Assembly: GCA_009599575.1 (NCBI GenBank)
Contig: VWND01000004.1
Span: 1,108,001 to 1,172,000, forward strand
Direction: 5' to 3'
Source: Blumeriella jaapii
Taxonomy: Eukaryota; Ascomycota; Leotiomycetes; Helotiales; Drepanopezizaceae
Length of the DNA: 64,000 nucleotides
This document shows, in pieces, positions 33,984 to 46,259 of the stretch (position 1 is its first letter; the number at the start of each line of letters is the position of its first letter). Made by a program: the position numbers and the translations under genes. The notes beneath the pieces are model-generated. The model had not been told where the DNA came from. It did no database searches and saw nothing but the letters and a program-made list of their open reading frames with translations.

Positions 33984-34537
33984 GTAACGTTATAGCTGAA
34001 TCGGCTTATTTCAGTAAAATCGAAGGTTATAGCTTTTTTTCGATTGCGTAAAATTTCGTATAAAACTTTTTTTTTTTTTGGCAAAAATTAAAATCCGATT
34101 ATTAAATTATTAAATCGTTTTTTTATAAATCGGCTGCCAAATAATAAGCTGGAAAATCGGCCGGTAATAAGTTTTTCGAATTCGCTAATAATTAATTAAA
34201 ATAGTTTTGTTATTTCGTTTTTTTTAAACCAATCGTTTATTTTTCCGAAAATATTTTCACCGGATTTGCTAAAATTTACGAATCGTATTTTATCAGCTTT
34301 GCGCTTGTAAAAAATGCTGATATTAATACAAAAAAGTAAAATATATGGGTCAGATTTATTTAATACGAAAACGAAATCTTCGGAATTTTTATTTCCGAAT
34401 TAATAGCTAAAAATATTAATATTAGCTATTTTTATTCGCGGTGTTATTTCGATTAGCGACGTAAATGCTTTTAGCCGAGTATTTTCCAGGTTTTGTTACA
34501 GCTTAGCGTTTGTTTTAAAACCAAAGCCGGCTATTCG
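33984..34537 (-). mobile_element. Gyp-A copy A2, segment 4 (protease-RT junction)
   Basis: A2 resumes after B4, colinear with A3 at 48090-48640. The minus strand codes for the region before the RT palm, with few recognisable motifs, including an AFTSLIEITPRIK-like stretch near 34435-34475. It ends at ATTCG (34533-34537), where A3 is inserted; A2 continues at 52184. Confidence 0.87.
34533..34537. repeat. Target-site duplication of A3 (ATTCG)
   Basis: ATTCG before the left A3 LTR recurs at 52183-52187 after the right LTR. One base overlaps the terminal A of the LTR, so the duplication is TTCG plus a possibly shared A. The uninterrupted site is seen within A3 itself at about 48637-48645 (GGCTATTCGTTTTCC). 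Confidence 0.85.
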
Positions 34538-34804
34538 TGTAAAAGTAGGTAGGAAAACCAGACTGATACGGCCATATATCGGTGGGTAAAATAATTTAGG
34601 GAATTCCTAGAAAAAACTGAAAAAAGAAAAAGAAAAATGAATAAAAATATAAATTGGATTGCGTGCCTATAATATTATCTAAAAAAGTGCTTTGCTTTTA
34701 TACCTGTTGAAGATAGTTAATGGCAGAGGGTTTCGAAAAAGTTTATGCCTCGATTATAATTAAAACTACCAACTTTTATTAATACAAAATATTATCGTTT
34801 TATA
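34538..34804 (-). repeat. Gyp-A A3 3' LTR (left)
   Basis: It starts TGTAAAAGTAGGTAGG and ends CGTTTTATA (RIP-changed TTTTACA). It matches 51918-52183 and 55462-55728. The minus-strand TATAAAAG box is at 34695-34702. Confidence 0.9.
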
Positions 34805-34930
34805 TCCTGTTTCAAATAATATATGTAATCGTTTTTAATTACGATTAAAAAAAAACATAATTTTAATAAATTTAATTTAGTTTATTTTATATGATTTAAA
34901 AACTAATTAATCAAAAACCGAATTTTTTAA
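34805..34930. other. Gyp-A 3' untranslated region (A3)
   Basis: A short AT-rich stretch between the end of the extra ORF and the 3' LTR. The minus strand next to the LTR reads GAAACAGGA, a weak purine tract candidate. Confidence 0.4.
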
Positions 34931-36362
34931 GCTTATATTTTTTCGGTTTTTTAATCCGTTTTTAGCTTTTTTGCTATCGGCTCCTGCGAAGGGGTAGCGT
35001 TTCGTTTGTCGTTTAAATTATTTTGTTTATTCTGCTTTTTTAAAAAATGGCTCGATAAAATGTTAATCGAAATATCGTTTAAATTTACGAACGTTTTAAT
35101 AGCTTTTTCGTCGATAATATTATTAAGTGTCGCCGCGACGAATGCTTTTTACGACTTTTTTTCGTAAATAATAAATTTCAACTTTTAAACGTGGTTTTAC
35201 GCTTTACAAAAAGCGTTAAAAAGTTTTATATTAAAATCGTAGAAATAATCGATTAGTTCGTCGTGATTAAAACCGATTAACGCTTTTGCTTCGCGCAAAA
35301 CTAATAGGTCGGACCACGGTTGTTTACCGACGAATGTTTTTAAAAAGGCTCCGAAGCTTATAAAAAAAACTATTCTACGAAATGGTTCGAAAATAATCGT
35401 TTGCAATCGAAACTATCGTAAATGCTATAATTGCTTTCGTCGCAGTACAAATAATATCAAATTGCTTATCGGATTGTCGTTTTCGAAATAATTTTTATAC
35501 TTTTGCGCCGTATAATTACTCGAGTAAATTAATATCGCGCCGTCGGTTTTTTGGGTTTTGAATTTAACAAAAACCTTTTGCTTAATCGAAAAATTAATAA
35601 AAATTATTTTATTTTCTACTTCGTAATTTTCGGTTTCGTAATCCGATAAAATAGCCGAGGCCACTGCTTTAAACGCGCTGAAATACGAAAAAGCTAAGCT
35701 TTTTTAAATGGTTTTAATCAGCTTAGCGTCGTGGTATAATTGCAAATAAGCTTTAATTATTTCCGAATTATATGCGAATATAAACAGAACGTAGTAATCG
35801 AAAATAACGTCGGTAAAGTTTTCGATTTTTTTTTTCTTTTAAAAATCGGCGATATCGAACTTTATAACCGTAATACGATCGGGATCAGCGAGATTTAAAA
35901 CGATCGGAACGTCAAAATATATTACGAAGCGGCAGTTTCCAAAATTCCGAATAATCAAAACAGCGAAATAAAGGCCGGAATGCATTTTAAAAGCTTATTA
36001 AATAAGACTATAAAACATATTAGCGAAAAAAGCTGTAGGCGCTTTTTAGGTTTTAATTAGTCGGAAATAATGCTTATATATAACTATCATTTTTTTTATA
36101 AAATACAGCAATAGCTTGTTTTCTCCGTTGTAAAACCTTACGTAATTAACGAATTCGCAGCTTAATTTAAATAAATTTTAAAACATATTTTCGGTGGAAA
36201 AGTCAGAAAAGTCGGCTCTGAAAAATACTCGTTGCTTTTATTTTTTTACGTTTCAGTCGAATTTATAATCGCGCTAAAAGCTTTAGAATTTGCTTTGAAA
36301 TTTGCGTAGCCCAAATAAGCTTTCGTACGCGCTTAAATAATTTTCGCAGTTTTTCGTCGGAA
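34930..36362 (-). pseudogene. Gyp-A extra ORF, C-terminal part (A3)
   Basis: This is the continuation of the reading frame cut by D1. The minus strand gives MASAILSDYETENYEVENKI (35425-35664), KTQKTDGAILIYSSNYTAQK in the same frame, FEPFRRIVFFISFGAFLKTF and REAKALIGFNHDELIDYFYD (35197-35406), and finally a Lys-rich end IAKKLKTD near 34950 that could act as a nuclear signal. With the N-terminal part (42726-44500) the protein would be about 1,000 residues. I recognise no family. It is not trans-membrane and shows no RT, protease, methyltransferase or helicase motif that I can see. Confidence 0.68.
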
Positions 36363-36377
36363 TATAAATTAGTTATT
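36363..36377. repeat. Target-site duplication of LINE D1
   Basis: TATAAATTAGTTATT occurs at 36363-36377 and again at 42711-42725, flanking D1. The empty site is visible in A2 near 10449-10463 (TATAAATTAATTATT). Fifteen bases is a usual length for target-primed reverse transcription. Confidence 0.92.
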
Positions 36378-36408
36378 TATCCTTCCTAATATACACGAAT
36401 TCTACTTT

Positions 36409-38270
36409 TTGTTCGCAATAATCACTAAATTCACTGCATTCGATTCGAAAAACTCGTTTTTTTCCGAATCTCGAGGAATCAGCTCGAAAGCTCGTCGCGT
36501 TCGCCGTGCAGCTCGCGAAATAATTTCTTCCACTTTTTTTCGGTCGTCCGACGACCACGATTACGACCACGATTACGACGAGTTATATATTCGCTTTATA
36601 AACGCAACCTTACCGTTTTAACAAAACTTGCATTTCAAAAAAAAAAAACAAGCGAATATTTTTAGCATTCGCTTTCTTTTTTTCGTTTTAAAATATAAAA
36701 CGCGAATATCTATTATTGCAACGTCGGCTATTATCAGCCAGCTCGACGAAACAAACCGACAGTTTTAAATACGCCGCAAAATATAAGCATAATTCGCGAC
36801 CGCTGCCGACAACGTCGTAAATTAGCAAAAAAAGCTCGAAGCGCGATAATACGCCGAAAAGCTTGCAAAAAACTTTATTTTTTTTTTGCAAACCCGCGCT
36901 TTTATTATTTTTTTCGCCGTTTCGCTAAGCAATATCGATCTTTTTTTTTTTTTTGCTAAATTAATTATTTAAATAAATCGAATTTTACGGAAAGTTTTTA
37001 AAAACTTTAATAAACCTCGAGAAATTAAAATCGACCATCGCTAAAAAGCTATAATAATAAACGCGTCCGTTTATCAGCGGAATTTTACGCGTTTTTTTAA
37101 ACTCGTTTATCGAAAAACTAATTAGCAAAAATTCGACAAAACTATCGCTTTTTAATTACGTCGGCGAAAAACATTTTGCTAAACAAGCTTAACACTTTCG
37201 TTTTTAAATAAAAAATCGCGAAATTTATACCGGGCCTAACGAAAAACGCGATCAAAAATCTAACGCCTACGAAAACAAGCTGGGCTTTTTATTTAATTAA
37301 TTTGAAAACTAAAAACTTTTTTATTATTTAAAAAAACGTCGAAATCTTTCGCAAAATATTCGAAGCCATCGCCGTACGCATTTCGGAAAAATAATATAAT
37401 TACGCGATATAAAACGTTTTAGCTACGGTTTCGAAGCTATTCGATAACGTTTTTTATTATTTAAAACATATAAAAAACGAAGTTTTTATTTAAATCAAAA
37501 TTAAACCGATTAATACGCGCTTTTTCCGATACGAAACAAACCTAATTATAAATAAGCAAATTTAAATTATTTCTTTTTTACAATTAATTAAAAACTTTAT
37601 TTTTTTCGAAATCAGCGCCTAAGCCAAGCTTATCGACAAAAAACCGGCCATATTTCGCCACAATTTTAAATACTAAAGTTTTTGCAATTTATTAGCTTGT
37701 ATCCGATACGCTCGCTGCAATTATTATAACAACCGAATACAAAACCACGATAGCCCGACTAGCTTTAATTGCAAAACAGCTTTATAATACGCGAACTGTT
37801 ATAAGCTATACGCTGCGAATTATTTACGCTATTTTGCGACTTTTCGCCGCGTAAACGGTAAAATAATACGATTAATTAAAAAAAAACTGAAAGTTATCCG
37901 GCGATTAAAAAAAGCGGTTTATTCGGTCGCGATTATTTTTATTACTAAAACTTTTATTTTTTTAAATAATAATAATCCGGTTTTTAATAACGCAGGCCGA
38001 AAAAAAAAACGCGGAAACGCCGTAATAGCATACGAGCAAAAAACCACCGCGCTTTTAATTATTATTTCCGCCGCGGTTATAATATCAAACGTGATTTTTT
38101 CGGGCCGTTTAATTCGAAATTTAGCTTTAAAGCAATCGCTAAATATTTAGCATTTTAGCCGAAAAGCATATTCGATTTTCGACGATACGGCTTTCGTAGC
38201 TTTTTCGCAAAATACGCTTTTTTTTATTTTATTAAAAACAATTTATCCGTTTTTATCGAATCAATTACGA
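36409..38270 (+). pseudogene. LINE D1 ORF1 (nucleic-acid-binding Gag-like protein)
   Basis: The ATG at 36409 opens a 70-codon frame (to 36621) with Ser/Arg-rich sequence and HDYDHDYDE; it is open because this end escaped RIP. Frames further on are broken. Near 37690-37860 the plus strand encodes FCNLLACIRYARCNYY and CKTAL-ANCYKLYAAN, the remains of two or three CCHC knuckles as in ORF1 of Tad1/I-type LINEs. A basic stretch KKKLKVIRRLKKAVY follows near 37880. ORF1 proteins bind element RNA. The start is chosen as the first ATG after the element 5' end. Confidence 0.7.
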
Positions 38271-38279
38271 AATAAATTT

Positions 38280-41200
38280 TAAGCTTTCGCAAACGAATTA
38301 AAAAAAATAAACATCGATATTAATATTTTTATTTTTTAATAATAAAACACTTTTATAAACAACGCGAAAAATTTCGCAACCGAAAGTTTAAAACAAATTT
38401 TAATATTTATTAAACAAACGTTTAAAAAAAACAACCGAAGTATATTACGCTTTTGTATTTATGCGAAGTAAAGCGTATAAACGTAATTTGCGTGCAAAAA
38501 CTTTTTAAAACGCTTCGAAAATTAAAATATAAAATTATTCGTTATACGATTTATATATACCGATCGATTTATAAAACGAAACCGAAAAAGAAATCTTCGA
38601 GCGAATACGTTTTAAAATACTAATTTATATCCGAAAAAACGCAAAACTTAATTTATAATAACGACGATTAATTAATAGCAAAAATCTGTTTTAGCTAAAC
38701 GTAAATATATATTTTATTTTCAACGTATATAAACAAAATCATATTTAATAAATACTAAATTACGTAATATATTTCGAATTATTTTTTAATTATATAATAA
38801 ACGGCGATTTTAATATCCGATACGATATTTTTAAGCCGGGGTCGGATACGGCAAAAAATAAAAAACATTTCGCAGATTAAGCTGCTATTTCGAATATAAA
38901 TTTCATCGGCGCCGTTAACGAATTTATTTATAATAAAAAATACGTTTTGGATTTTATTTTTTCGAACGTATTTAATTCGATTATTACGATACGATACGAT
39001 ATGTATAACGGCTTAAATTACGAAACTTAAATAACGATTTTTTTTAATAAAAGGAAAATATTCGTAATTCAAATATATTATAAAATATCCGATTTAAAAC
39101 TCGGCAAATTCGCAAATTTAATACGCGCAGAAATCAGCCGATTTACGAAACTTCGTTATATTATTAACGCTAAAAAAATTAAACGAATACGCGGCTGCGC
39201 TGGCCCGGGTTTTTTAAAAAAATATTATAACTGCCGGAAAGCTTTTTCAAAAAAACTTACAAACTATTTTATAATAAACCGACGAATATTAAAAAGCTAA
39301 AAACAAATATTTACGAACGCGTAAAATAATATACGACGGTAAAATTTTCGAAAAAACCAAACAGTTTTTCGCTATAATACGCAAAACGAAAAAAAAAACT
39401 ATTGGCGAAAGCTTATTAACGGGATCGATAATAACGAAAAACTATATAAAATAATAAATTAATATCGAATAATTACGAATTTCAAAGCTTTTTTATTAAT
39501 AATAAACGGCGTTATAATTAAAAACATTAAAAACAAAGCTAATATTTTGAAAAACGAAGTATTTGGCCGCTTTTTAATTACCGACGATTTCGATTAAAAT
39601 CTTTTTATCGAATAAGCAAAATCGGACTATTTTTTTTAAGCAAACTTCGTATCGTCCGAAAAAATAAAAAAAATATTATATCGAAATTATTAATATTTTT
39701 TCCGAGTATTAACCGGATTACGGTAAGATTTTTAAAAACCTATTAAAAAAAAAGTCCGAAACCGTTATATACGGCTTATTTAACCGCTGTTTCGCAACGA
39801 ACTATTTTCCGATCTTTTAAAAGCTGGCCGAAATAGCTATAATAATTAAAATTAATAAACGAAACAAATCTTTTTTACGCTCGTAGCGTCCGATCGCTTT
39901 TTTTTTTTATATATTTAAAAGCTTCGAAAAAATTATCGCTAATAAAATCGCGTAAACAACGCTTACGACCGGCCTGCTTAACTTATAATACGAAAGCGTT
40001 TTTTCGAAACGCTTTGTTTTCGATCTGGCAGCGTATTTTACGGCCGATATCGAAATTGCGCTCGCCGCAAAAAAATATATTACGATTATTATTTTAAATA
40101 TGTAAAACGCGTTCGACGCCGTTTTAACCCGACGTTTGCTTAAAAAAATAACCGATCAAAAATAGCTTTTTTTATTTTTTTTATTAATTAAATCGTTTTT
40201 TACGAAACGACGAATACAAATACGATTCGAAAAAAAAACTACCGATTTCAGCTACGTTTACTGCGGTATTTTTTAAAAATCGTTATTTTTTTCGGTTTTA
40301 TATATATTATATTTAACAAAATTGCTTAATTAAAATTTTACTTTTCGTTTTAAATACGCAAACAATATATTAATTAATTTATCGCATTTTATATAATTTA
40401 AACGATAATATCGAATTATTTGCGAAAAACGTTCGCGATATTTTCGAATAGAAAAACGAATATAAAATCGTTTTCGCGCCGGAAAAAATCGAAATAATAT
40501 ATATTATTACGCAAAACAATAATTATGCTTTTTCGATTATAATCGACGATAAAATTACGATTTTTTTTTATATTATTACGGCGAAAAAAAACGAGCAATT
40601 CGCGCTGCGCTAGCTAAAAATCTGATTCGATCGAAAACTTATTTTCAAACGATACGTTAAAAAACGCGTAAGTAAAATATAATAAGCGGCGTAATATATT
40701 AAAAGCTTCGGCCGAATTAATAATAGCTTTCCGGCCAGCGCGCTGCGAAAAGCAGTAATTATTTATATTTTTTTTTCGATATTATTTAAAACCGAAATCT
40801 GATACGTAAGCCGTACGAAACTTAAACGCCGAACCGGACGAAATAATTAAATTAATATCCGTTTCCGCGATTATATCGATTTAATATAAAAAACTATTAT
40901 TTTGGCCGTACGAAAAATACTTTTTATATAATGTATTATTTTTTTTTATTATAATAATACGGAACGCAGGTTTTTTTTTCGTAAGCGCGGCTTTGAAAAA
41001 AGCTAAAGTACGCTTTGCAATAAAATTGCAAATCGTAAACGAGGCGCATTTTTTTGGTTTAACGTATTTTTATTTTAATAATTTTTCGAAGCAAATACGC
41101 GAGCATATATATAGCCGCTAAAACGAAAATCCAGCGTTTCGGCGATATTTTTTTATAAATCCTACGATTTAAATTAGTTTTTTCGTATTTTTCGCCCGGC

Positions 41201-42150
41201 AGCCGCATCGATTTTATTATAAATATTAAAAAAAAAAAAGCCGCGGAAGATTTTAAAAAAAAATAATAAACAGAATTATTTTTCGAAAATATTACGATTT
41301 TTTTAAACGGCTGCGAAAAATAAAAAAACGGCGTTTATTTCGTAGGCTACGAATATATTATATATTAAAACCGCAGGCAAATAGCGTTTAAATACGATTC
41401 GATAAACGACCATTTTTACGTTTTCGACGCAAAAGCGATAAAAATATAAAAAGACCTGTAAAAAACGGCGAGCATATCAGCCGAAATACGCACGTAAAAG
41501 TTATAAATATATATCGACAGCATTTTAATAATCTGAAAAATACGCGGAATATCTTTTTTTTTTTTTTAATAAGCTTTTCTGGCCTGTTAAAAAATAATAA
41601 AAACATACGACGTAAAAATCAAATAAGCACCGGGCCATACGAATATCGAAAACAACGAGGGCCGCCGATAAACTAGCGAATGCGAATGCAAAAAAAACCT
41701 TTTGAAACGAAGGTTTTGCGTCCGAACCGATTATAAATAAAATACGCTTCGATTTTAAAAAAATACGAAATTCGCACCGAAACTTTTAATAAAAAACAGC
41801 CAGCAAAAAGCTTTTACGAAATTATAAGCGGTAAAACCCGATTTATATAATTAAACTTTTGCCGAAGCTCGATATGCCGAAACGATTGCTTTATTATTAT
41901 TTAGCGACCAAAATTATTTATAAAAATTACAAATAATATTACGTTAAATATAATTACACCGACGCTGAATTGCGTTGTAAATGCAAAAAACTTAAGATTT
42001 TATTATATTTAATGCTATATCGCCGCGCGATCAAACGTTTTTTTAATTAGCTTAAAAAAATTCGACCAAACGCTTTTTTTTTTCGAACCGAGCGAAAAGC
42101 CGTAATATTTTTTAAAAATTTATTTCGCGAGCCAAAGAATTTTGTAACGT
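38280..42150 (+). pseudogene. LINE D1 ORF2: AP endonuclease, RT, RNase H
   Basis: Endonuclease: VNIYFIFNVYKQNH near 38700, NGDFNIRYDIFKPGSDTA with GDFN at 38813-38824, KKYVLDFIFSNVFNSI near 38940, and an NYET remnant of SDHET near 39020. RT: RPIAFFFYIFKSFEKIIANK near 39890-39950, the NAFDAVLTRRLLKKI region near 40110-40150, and the catalytic box now FKYANNILIY with YANN at 40355-40366 (YADD mutated by G-to-A). RNase H: APGHTNIENNE near 41625-41655, followed by a one-base frame shift before the AADKLA-like segment. The role is nicking the target and copying element RNA. Many stops make it inactive. Confidence 0.85.
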
Positions 42151-42710
42151 TTTTACGCGTTATTATTACAGTTTTTCAAATATAACCAATTTTGTTATAC
42201 GTATATTATTTATTTTAATCGATTGCAATTCGAATAAAATAAGCTGCGTACGGCCGCGCGAAGCGACGTTACAGCGAAGCGAATATTATTTTGCATATTT
42301 GTATAACGGATGATTTTTTATTTTAATAAGCGCAAATTTGTTTTTCGCTTTTGATTTTTAAATTCGGATATTTAAATACTGTTTTTCTTTTTTTTTTTTT
42401 TCGGCCTATTAGCCATACTATTATACGTTTCCACGCAACCGACAAATTATATTTTAACCGGTGCCGCATATATACTTTTTAGGCTTTTTTTTAGGCTTTA
42501 CGCTTATATTTTTTATTAACGAACCATCGCAAAAAGCGGCGAAAAGCGTAGTCGACAGTAGCTTTAATTATATCAATACGAATTGCTTTCGGAATCGTAT
42601 TTTATATTTAATTCCTTAGCTTAATACGTTTTCGTACCTTTTGGAAGGTCCTAGAAGGGCAGCCTCTCGGCTGCATTCCGCTAAACGTTAATCAATACTA
42701 CTACTACTAC
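42150..42710 (+). other. LINE D1 3' untranslated region and (ACT)n tail
   Basis: Non-coding. The last 100 bases are GC-richer (GGTCCTAGAAGGGCAGCCTC, CTCGGCTGCATTCCGC) and then run ATCAATACTACTACTACTAC to the target duplication. The trinucleotide tail replaces poly-A. The GGCAGCC/GGCTGC words could pair as a small hairpin for RT recognition. Confidence 0.7.
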
Positions 42711-42725
42711 TATAAATTAGTTATT

Positions 42726-44500
42726 AAAATTAATTTCGAATACGTCGTAGTCCGAATTTTTAATAACAGCGAATCGACCAGCGAAACTAACAACGTTGAT
42801 TTTTTTTGTAATTAAATCGCAGTACGCCGCGTAATAACGTACGTAAAAATAGCAAAACTTGCCGTTTTTTTTAACGTTAACGTTATTCGTAAAAACGAAA
42901 TTAAAAAATCGGAGTTTTTTAATAAAAGAAAACTCGAATAAAAACGGGTTATCGTTTTCAAAAGTTTTTTTTATTTGTTTTAACGTATTATATTTGCAAT
43001 TTTCCGAAAAAAATTTAATTTAGTTTTCGTTCGAAGCAAAAAAAAAAAAGCTAACGGATTTATTTGGTTTTTATATAAAAATGTCGAAGTAAAACTTCTG
43101 AATCGTTTCGTCGTCGAAAGCGAAAGTTTTAAGCAAAATAATTTGATTTTATGCCTTTTGTATAATTTCTTTCGCGATAACTTCGATATTCTTTTTCAAG
43201 CTTTTTCGGTCGAATCGTATAATAGTCGAAATTTTAAATGCTTTTATTAAAATCTAAAATATTAGCGATACGACGTTTTTAAACGCAGCAGGCGTTTTTA
43301 ATATTTACGTATTTAATTTCGAAAAATTAAATTCAAAATCGTTTAGATTTTTCTTTTTCGGAATGCCGGCGTTTTCCGAGCTTGATTTCGTAAAATCGTC
43401 GCGTTTTCTGTTAATTAATTTAAAAATTATAATTCGGCGTCGATTTCCGGCTGTTTTTACTCGCGGTGTTTTTTTTTGCTAGCGACGTAAATAATTTTTT
43501 TTTTCCGAACAAAAAAAGTTTCGAAAATATCGGCGCGTTTTTTTACGTTTTTTTATTTTTATTTTTTCCGAAATCGTTTTTACAAATACAATAAGTTTTT
43601 TGTATTCGAATAAACGGTTATTTGCTATTACGCTTTTGATTTCGTTTTCGGATTCGTTTTCGATAATTAAAAATAAAAGTCGCCGAGTTATTTTAGCTGT
43701 TTTGGAAATATTAATTGCTATCGCGTATATTTTTTCGAATTAAACGAAAATAATATTAGCTTTTTCGTTTTTTTCGTTTTCGTAAATTTAAAATATCGAA
43801 ATAACGTCGTTTTTTTCGTTCGGTATAAAAATGCCGCATTTAGCGACGCTTAATCTTTTGCTTTAAAAAAAAATCAGATTTAAGGTTTCGCAGCCGACTA
43901 AAACTTTTTTTAACGATTGCATAGCGTCGTCGACCAATTTGCAAACAGCTGTAGAAAAGCTTATAAACCTGCGGGCTTTTAAGTTGTTGGCTTTCAGGGC
44001 TTGCGCTTTAAAAATATAAGCGTTTAATACTCAGACTTTTTTTTTAATAAAAATAATAGTTTCGAAAAAGCGAACGAAATGCCGAAATAAAATAATATCG
44101 GTGATTTTGCTAAAAACGTATTTTTAAATATTTTTTTTTCGTTAATTTAGCAAAAAGCGTAATATTCGGTTTATTATTTTCTTTTTGTTATTTCGAGCTT
44201 TTTTTGCTTCGGCGAAAACTTTTAAAGCGTTATTGTAATTTAGCAGAAATTTGTCGTAATCAAGGCTTTTGCGAACGAATTCAGCTTTGACGAAGCTTTT
44301 ATAGTCGAATAAAAATTTATTAACGTTTTTAATTATTATATCGAATTGTTTTATAAATGTTTTACGAAAGCTGCTTATTAATCAAAAATAGCGATATTAT
44401 ATATTTGTTTAAATTCGGAAAGATTGCGTATAATAATTTCGTTTTAAAATAAATTAAAAATAAGCTTGCCAGGTTTAGCAACGCTTTGCTTAGGAAACGA
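42726..44500 (-). pseudogene. Gyp-A extra ORF, N-terminal part (A3)
   Basis: It begins near 44500 in the frame LINKSIDIISFPKQ-like and continues FLFDYKSFVKAEFVRKSLDY near 44240-44320, KARNNKK-like basic stretches, and LVDDAMQSL near 43915-43945. The same frame and residues occur in A2 (12310-10560). D1 splits it; the remainder is at 34930-36362. No start codon can be fixed because RIP and the AT-rich leader hide it. Function unknown. Confidence 0.7.
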
Positions 44501-45005
44501 TATGATATCGATAGATTTATTAATTAAAAAAGTGTATTATATTTGTTAAAAAGTAATTAAAAAAAAATACGGGAAATATAAAGTATTTGTATTTAAAAGT
44601 TACGAGAATCCGCATATTGTTTTTTTAATAAATTATGCTTATTTAGGCAGACATCCGTTTAAAACAGCGAAAAAAGTAAATAATACAAAAAATAACAAAT
44701 AATAAAATGCATAAAAAATAGTTTTCGTAAAATGTGCGAATAATATAAATATATCAGATATGCGGCTTATACATGTATAAAGTTTTTGTTTTAATAAACA
44801 AAAATATAATTAAACAAAAAAAAAATATAATAGATATTTTAAATAATATAAAAAAAGGTTTCCAGAATAAACAGCGTATATAAAACAGAATAATTAAATT
44901 ATATACAAACAGGCAAAATAAGAATAATAAAATAATATATAATAAAAAAAAAAAAATAAATAGCAAAAATAATAAAACAATTAATAAACAATTTTATATA
45001 TATTT
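44500..45005. other. Gyp-A AT-rich spacer (A3)
   Basis: About 500 bp between integrase and the extra ORF, homologous to 12310-12790 and 1190-1600. A 70-codon minus-strand frame at 44754-44966 is low-complexity Leu/Phe/Ile and not conserved as protein. Confidence 0.6.
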
Positions 45006-46250
45006 TTCTTTTCTTCGGTTATAAATAGAATTACGATTTGAACTGTGCTTTCAGCAGCGGGGTTATCGTTCGGCTGTTTTCAGACTTTTCCAATAGGTTT
45101 CTTTTTTTTAGAAATATAATCGCTTTGGTCGGAATCGTCGTCGGATTCGCTGGAATCGAAATCGCTGTTTAAATTAAAGTTCAAAAAATAAATTTGCTAA
45201 TTCCTTTTGTAAAATCGCTTTAATCGGTTGGCGGCGAACGTTTCTTTTAATTTTATTTTATCGAATTTCGTAAACTCGTAATAGCTTTTATTTAATTCGG
45301 CCTCGTATATTTCGTAAGGTCCGAGCCATTTATAATTAAATTTAATATCGGCCGATTTATCGATAGCGCGCTGAACGTCGTAAATTAAAACCAGATTTCC
45401 TTTTTTAATTAGCGTTTTTTTTAAAACCTTAATTTTATTTCAAACTTTTTTAATTGCTTTTCTATATCTTTTTTTTCTTAAGATTATCTTTTTTATATTT
45501 ATATTTCGATAGTTTAATTGTTTAAACCTTATCGCCAGCAAATTTGTTTTCGTTTTTATTTTAATTACGTTATAAAACTTTTATATAAGCTATTTTATTT
45601 TTAGAAACAGTCGAGCGTTTTTGCCGTATTAAATAAAAAATAAGATTATTTTAGTAGGGGCGTATATGCATATGCGCATAACAAAAAGCATTTCCGAGAA
45701 TTTCCGCGATCAACGCTTATAATCTTTTCGAATAGCTTTTAAAAGGCCGTTAAAAATATTTTTGTAATTTCGTTCCACGGATCCGTTACTTTTTAAATTA
45801 TAAGCTGAGATTTAAATACGTTAAATGCCGTATTTTTTTATAAAAGTTTCGATAACGCTTTTATTTTCGAATTTATCATCGACGTTTAATTTGCTAAACA
45901 AACCGTATCGATATACAACGTCTTTTTAAAAAAAAATCGCTATAGCTTCGAAAATAGCGTTTCGAAAAAATCGCTTTTCAGGCCATTCAAATAAATCGTT
46001 AATAGCGAATATAAAACATATATAGCCGCGATCGGTGATTAGCATACGTATAACGTCGAAATTGATTTTTTTTTAAATTTCAGAAAATCACGTCGAATAT
46101 AATAAGTTTTTTTTTCGGCCAGGTTTTCGTTTTTAACAAAAAATGCAACTTTTAACAAAAGCTTTGCAATTTTCGAAGCATTTTTTCTATTAAAAATCGT
46201 TTTTAATTCGATAATAAATGGTTTTAGCTTTTTTATAAAACACTTTTTCG
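45005..46250 (-). pseudogene. Gyp-A integrase (A3)
   Basis: The minus strand reads ITDRGYICFIFAINDLFEWP near 46000-46060 (first catalytic region, Asp now Asn in one position), YRYGLFSKLNVDDKFENKSV near 45860-45925, and NGSVERNYKNIFNG near 45745-45790 where the catalytic Glu is intact (GAA). The C-terminal part has YDVQRAIDKSADIKFNYKWL near 45330-45390, GPYEIYEAELNKSYYEFT near 45280-45330, NRLKRFYKRN near 45210, and a Ser/Asp-rich acidic tail near 45120-45170. It is the best preserved of the three Gyp-A integrases but still has stops. Confidence 0.85.
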
Positions 46251-46259
46251 TAAGCTTTT

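Larger units (their letters stand above)
36378..42710 (+). mobile_element. LINE D1, near full-length Tad1/I-like non-LTR retrotransposon
   Basis: A 6,333-bp plus-strand insertion in the extra ORF of A3, flanked by 15-bp direct repeats and ending in a short (ACT)n tail instead of poly-A. It has ORF1 with zinc-knuckle-like Cys/His clusters and ORF2 with apurinic endonuclease, RT and RNase H. Its first 250 bp and last 100 bp are visibly less RIP-mutated than its body. A second, partial copy is D2 at the right end of the window. Confidence 0.92.

Noticed and set aside
36373..36621. Overlapping open frames on both strands at the LINE 5' end as separate genes
   Set aside because: Both are open because the element edge is RIP-sparse; the plus-strand frame fits ORF1, while the minus-strand frame crosses the element boundary.
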